Source of the DNA: Spirochaetota bacterium
Lineage (GTDB): Bacteria > Spirochaetota > UBA4802 > JAGODF01
Assembly (NCBI GenBank): GCA_029573825.1
Contig: JAKQCH010000298.1
Coordinates: 1-35,018, forward strand
DNA length: 35,018 nt
Direction: 5' to 3'
Part shown: piece by piece, positions 33,230-35,018 of the stretch
Layout of the letters: each line of letters starts with the position of its first letter
Position numbering within the stretch: position 1 is the stretch's first letter
Notes under the pieces: model-generated
Databases searched by the model: none
What the model was told of the DNA's origin: nothing
The model's input: the letters and a program-made list of their open reading frames with translations, nothing else
Position numbers and translations under genes: made by a program

Positions 33230-33918
33230 TTCCTTTCCAGTTCCACAGTGAGATTCAGCATGTTCAGGACAGCCTTGACGAGGACCCCGTCGCCGTCAAT
33301 ATAGCGGTCAAAGCTTTTGATGTTTTCGATAGTGTCAACAACATGGATACAGGGAAATGTCTCATTGTTCACGGTAATCATCTTTTTCCCCATCACCTTC
33401 GAAGTGAGAAGGATCGGGGTTTCAATTTCGATTGAGGGATCGTAGATATAGACTGCGAGCCTCGTGTTTTCCCGGAAGCCGTTTTTGATCATGGCGGCAA
33501 GAAAGTAATTGCCGTCAAGCACCACGTCGCGGTCCAGCGTAACCGTCGTGACGTCACTGCCCATGGTGAGCTTCACCGTCCTGCCGCTGAATTCAGCCAC
33601 GGTATCAATCGTCTGCACATTGCCGGCCATGATAATCTTATTGTGGGTCTCCAGCTTCTGCGGTTTAAAATCAAGGCTTTCCGTCACCTCCTGCCTTGAC
33701 TCGTTCACCACATGCCCTGCCTTCATCCGCAGCTCGGAAACCGACACATATCTGTTTCCTTCACGGCGGTTCGACATCACCGCGCTCCCCACTTCATTGC
33801 CGTTCAGAAGGAGCCGGTAGGACCAGGTGCCGGTGGGAACCCTTTCCGGCGTCCGGTAGCAGAACAGTGACAGCACAGAAAGCATCAGGACGGAACACAG
33901 CGCTGTTCGCATACGCAT
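33226..33918 (-). CDS. Envelope protein of unknown function coupled to the transglutaminase gene
   Basis: A 230-residue protein. The signal sequence (LCSVLMLSVLSLFC) ends in a possible, relaxed lipobox. The rest is beta-rich: TGTWSYRLLLNGNEVGSAVM, then a repeated strand pattern (VSVSELRMKAGHVVNES, IDTVAEFSGRTVKLTMG), reminiscent of proteins that sit beside exported transglutaminases. GGGAGG 6 nt before the ATG at 33918 fixes the start. The thiL stop TGA is just ahead (TGAAATG). It ends overlapping the transglutaminase start. A functional pair with that enzyme is inferred from coupling only. Confidence 0.78.
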   Translation of the reverse strand: MRMRTALCSVLMLSVLSLFCYRTPERVPTGTWSYRLLLNGNEVGSAVMSNRREGNRYVSVSELRMKAGHVVNESRQEVTESLDFKPQKLETHNKIIMAGNVQTIDTVAEFSGRTVKLTMGSDVTTVTLDRDVVLDGNYFLAAMIKNGFRENTRLAVYIYDPSIEIETPILLTSKVMGKKMITVNNETFPCIHVVDTIENIKSFDRYIDGDGVLVKAVLNMLNLTVELERK

Positions 33919-33919
33919 T

Positions 33920-34918
33920 TCACGCCTCCCTGAAATGGTCATACCCGGCAGTCCCGGCATCGGTTATCTTTCCGTTTTTCTCAATTCTGCATCCGCTGTC
34001 CGTCACTTCCCCGATGAGAGTCACCGGAATAGCGTTGATTACCATCTGCACCGTTTCAGAGAGAAACAGTTCAGACGTGAACAGCAGCTCATACTCTTCG
34101 CCGCTTTTCAGGGCATACGTAATAGGGTCAGAGCCCTTTACTGCGGCATAACGGCGTAAATCGTCTGATACCGGCAGCCTGTCCCCGTACAGCAGGTATC
34201 CTTTCCCGCTCTCCTCCGCGATATGATTGAGGTCGGAAAGCAGCCCGTCGGAGATGTCGATCATCGATGTCGGCCTGAACTGCCCCTTGATATCATAGGC
34301 GATATCATACCGGGCCACAGGCCGTGTATGGCGGTCAACAAGTGACCTCCACCGCTCCTTCTCCTCGCCGGAACCCTGCATAAACACTTCAAGGCCCCCC
34401 TGGGAACTGCCGATGTGGCCGGTGCAGTATATGTAGTTGCCCGCCTGCGCCGTCGAACGGAGTATCGCACCGGAAGGCCCGGCATCACCGTACACCGTTA
34501 TGGAAAGCACCAGCTCTCCGGTCCGGGAGATATCACCCCCCACGATGGGAACTCCCGCCATTTTCGCCGCCTCCGTGAGACCGTCATACACCCGCATGAC
34601 ATATTCCTCGTCTTCGCCGGCAGGAATTCCGCATGACACAAGGGCATACCGGCACTCCCCTCCCATGGCGGCGATGTCAGAGATATTTGCCATCATCGCC
34701 TTGAATCCCGCGTCTTCAGGCTGCGAATAGTCCCTGCGAAAATGAACATTTTCAACGAACATGTCCGTTGAAAGGAGCCCGAAACGGCCCTCCCCTATCC
34801 GGAACACAGCACAGTCGTCACCTATCGACATCAGCAGGTCCTTCGGTTTCGCTGCACCTTTTGACTCGACGCAGTCCCTTATCTTCGCAATGATGTCCCA
34901 TTCACTTTTTATCTTCAT
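33920..34918 (-). CDS. thiL: Thiamine-monophosphate kinase ThiL
   Basis: A 332-residue ATP-dependent kinase that makes thiamine pyrophosphate from thiamine monophosphate in the cytosol. Motifs: SIGDDCAVFRIG, STDMFVENVHFRRDY, AMMANISDIAAMGGEC (Mg-binding Asp), PIVGGDISRTGELVLSITV, and in the C-terminal domain MIDISDGLLSDLNHIAEESG and KSGEEYELLFT. The length is normal. A modest purine-rich AGAGA precedes the ATG at 34918. TPP is also the cofactor of the VorB/KorB complex at the other end of the window, but there is no genetic link. It heads the coupled group with the envelope protein and transglutaminase. Confidence 0.96.
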   Translation of the reverse strand: MKIKSEWDIIAKIRDCVESKGAAKPKDLLMSIGDDCAVFRIGEGRFGLLSTDMFVENVHFRRDYSQPEDAGFKAMMANISDIAAMGGECRYALVSCGIPAGEDEEYVMRVYDGLTEAAKMAGVPIVGGDISRTGELVLSITVYGDAGPSGAILRSTAQAGNYIYCTGHIGSSQGGLEVFMQGSGEEKERWRSLVDRHTRPVARYDIAYDIKGQFRPTSMIDISDGLLSDLNHIAEESGKGYLLYGDRLPVSDDLRRYAAVKGSDPITYALKSGEEYELLFTSELFLSETVQMVINAIPVTLIGEVTDSGCRIEKNGKITDAGTAGYDHFREA

Positions 34919-34961
34919 TGTTCATTCTCTTTATTTTGACACGTCATATCAGTTTCTTTCA

Positions 34962-35018
34962 TCAGCCCTGTACATACCGCCGGTACATATATTCGATACG
35001 GGCCCTGCACCGGTCAAA
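34962..35018 (-). CDS. C-terminal end of an upstream gene (cut by window edge)
   Basis: One minus-strand frame is open from the window edge to a TGA at 34962 and ends with a basic, aromatic tail (RARIEYMYRRYVQG). It stops 43 nt before thiL. It is too short to identify, and another frame in the same stretch is open to 34952, so the assignment is tentative. Confidence 0.3.
   Translation of the reverse strand, partial: FDRCRARIEYMYRRYVQG

Noticed and set aside
1-35018. tRNA, rRNA, CRISPR arrays, insertion sequences, prophage or defence genes
   Set aside because: No cloverleaf-like segments, repeat-spacer series, transposase or integrase motifs were seen. All long frames are accounted for by ordinary chromosomal genes.

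Overview
The window looks like chromosomal DNA of a spirochaete (Spirochaetota). The main evidence is a flagellar cluster in the order flgB-flgC-fliE-fliF-fliG-fliH-fliI-fliJ-flbB. FlbB is the collar protein known from periplasmic (endo)flagella, and this gene order matches the Borrelia/Treponema/Leptospira flgB operon. Many Sec signal peptides and relaxed lipoboxes, a TonB-dependent receptor (so an outer membrane) and a 2-oxoacid:ferredoxin oxidoreductase fit an anaerobic, didermic spirochaete. The genus cannot be told from the sequence. No tRNA, rRNA, CRISPR array, insertion sequence or prophage was seen.

Layout. (1) 1-2634, minus: a four-gene ferredoxin/VorB/KorB/KorC 2-oxoacid oxidoreductase operon that runs into a further gene cut by the window edge. 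(2) 2860-5669, plus: rimI, a metallophosphoesterase-nucleotidyltransferase fusion, and engB. (3) 5672-8011, minus: two DUF4349-type envelope proteins and a small lipoprotein, with a good sigma-70-type promoter in front. (4) 8306-17407, minus: the flagellar basal body and export cluster. It contains a lytic transglycosylase without a Sec signal between fliJ and flbB, an unannotated 47-residue ORF between flgC and fliE, and tandem terminator hairpins between fliE and fliF. (5) 17654-25206: a signalling block with a lone receiver, a NarL-type regulator, a receiver-first NarX-type kinase, a divergent four-PAS hybrid kinase, and a membrane GAF protein with a degenerate GGDEF domain. (6) 25311-27636, minus: a BtuB-like outer membrane receptor under a cobalamin riboswitch with an intrinsic terminator. 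(7) 27747-32105, minus: an APC permease, a SUMF1-type lipoprotein, an exported methyltransferase with a duplicated beta module, and a YbjN-like secreted protein, several separated by clear terminators. (8) 32420-34918, minus: thiL, an envelope protein and an exported transglutaminase, tightly coupled.

Functional reading. The flagellar cluster builds the rod/MS-ring/C-ring/export ATPase core and probably supplies its own peptidoglycan-cutting enzyme. The neighbouring kinases and receivers form a multi-component signalling block whose partners may cross-talk, but nothing in the sequence proves a link to motility. The most interesting points are the small flagellar ORF, the internal transcription breaks in the flagellar cluster, the phosphoesterase-nucleotidyltransferase fusion with eroded metal motifs, and the two proteins whose catalytic signatures have decayed (GGDEF and SUMF1).
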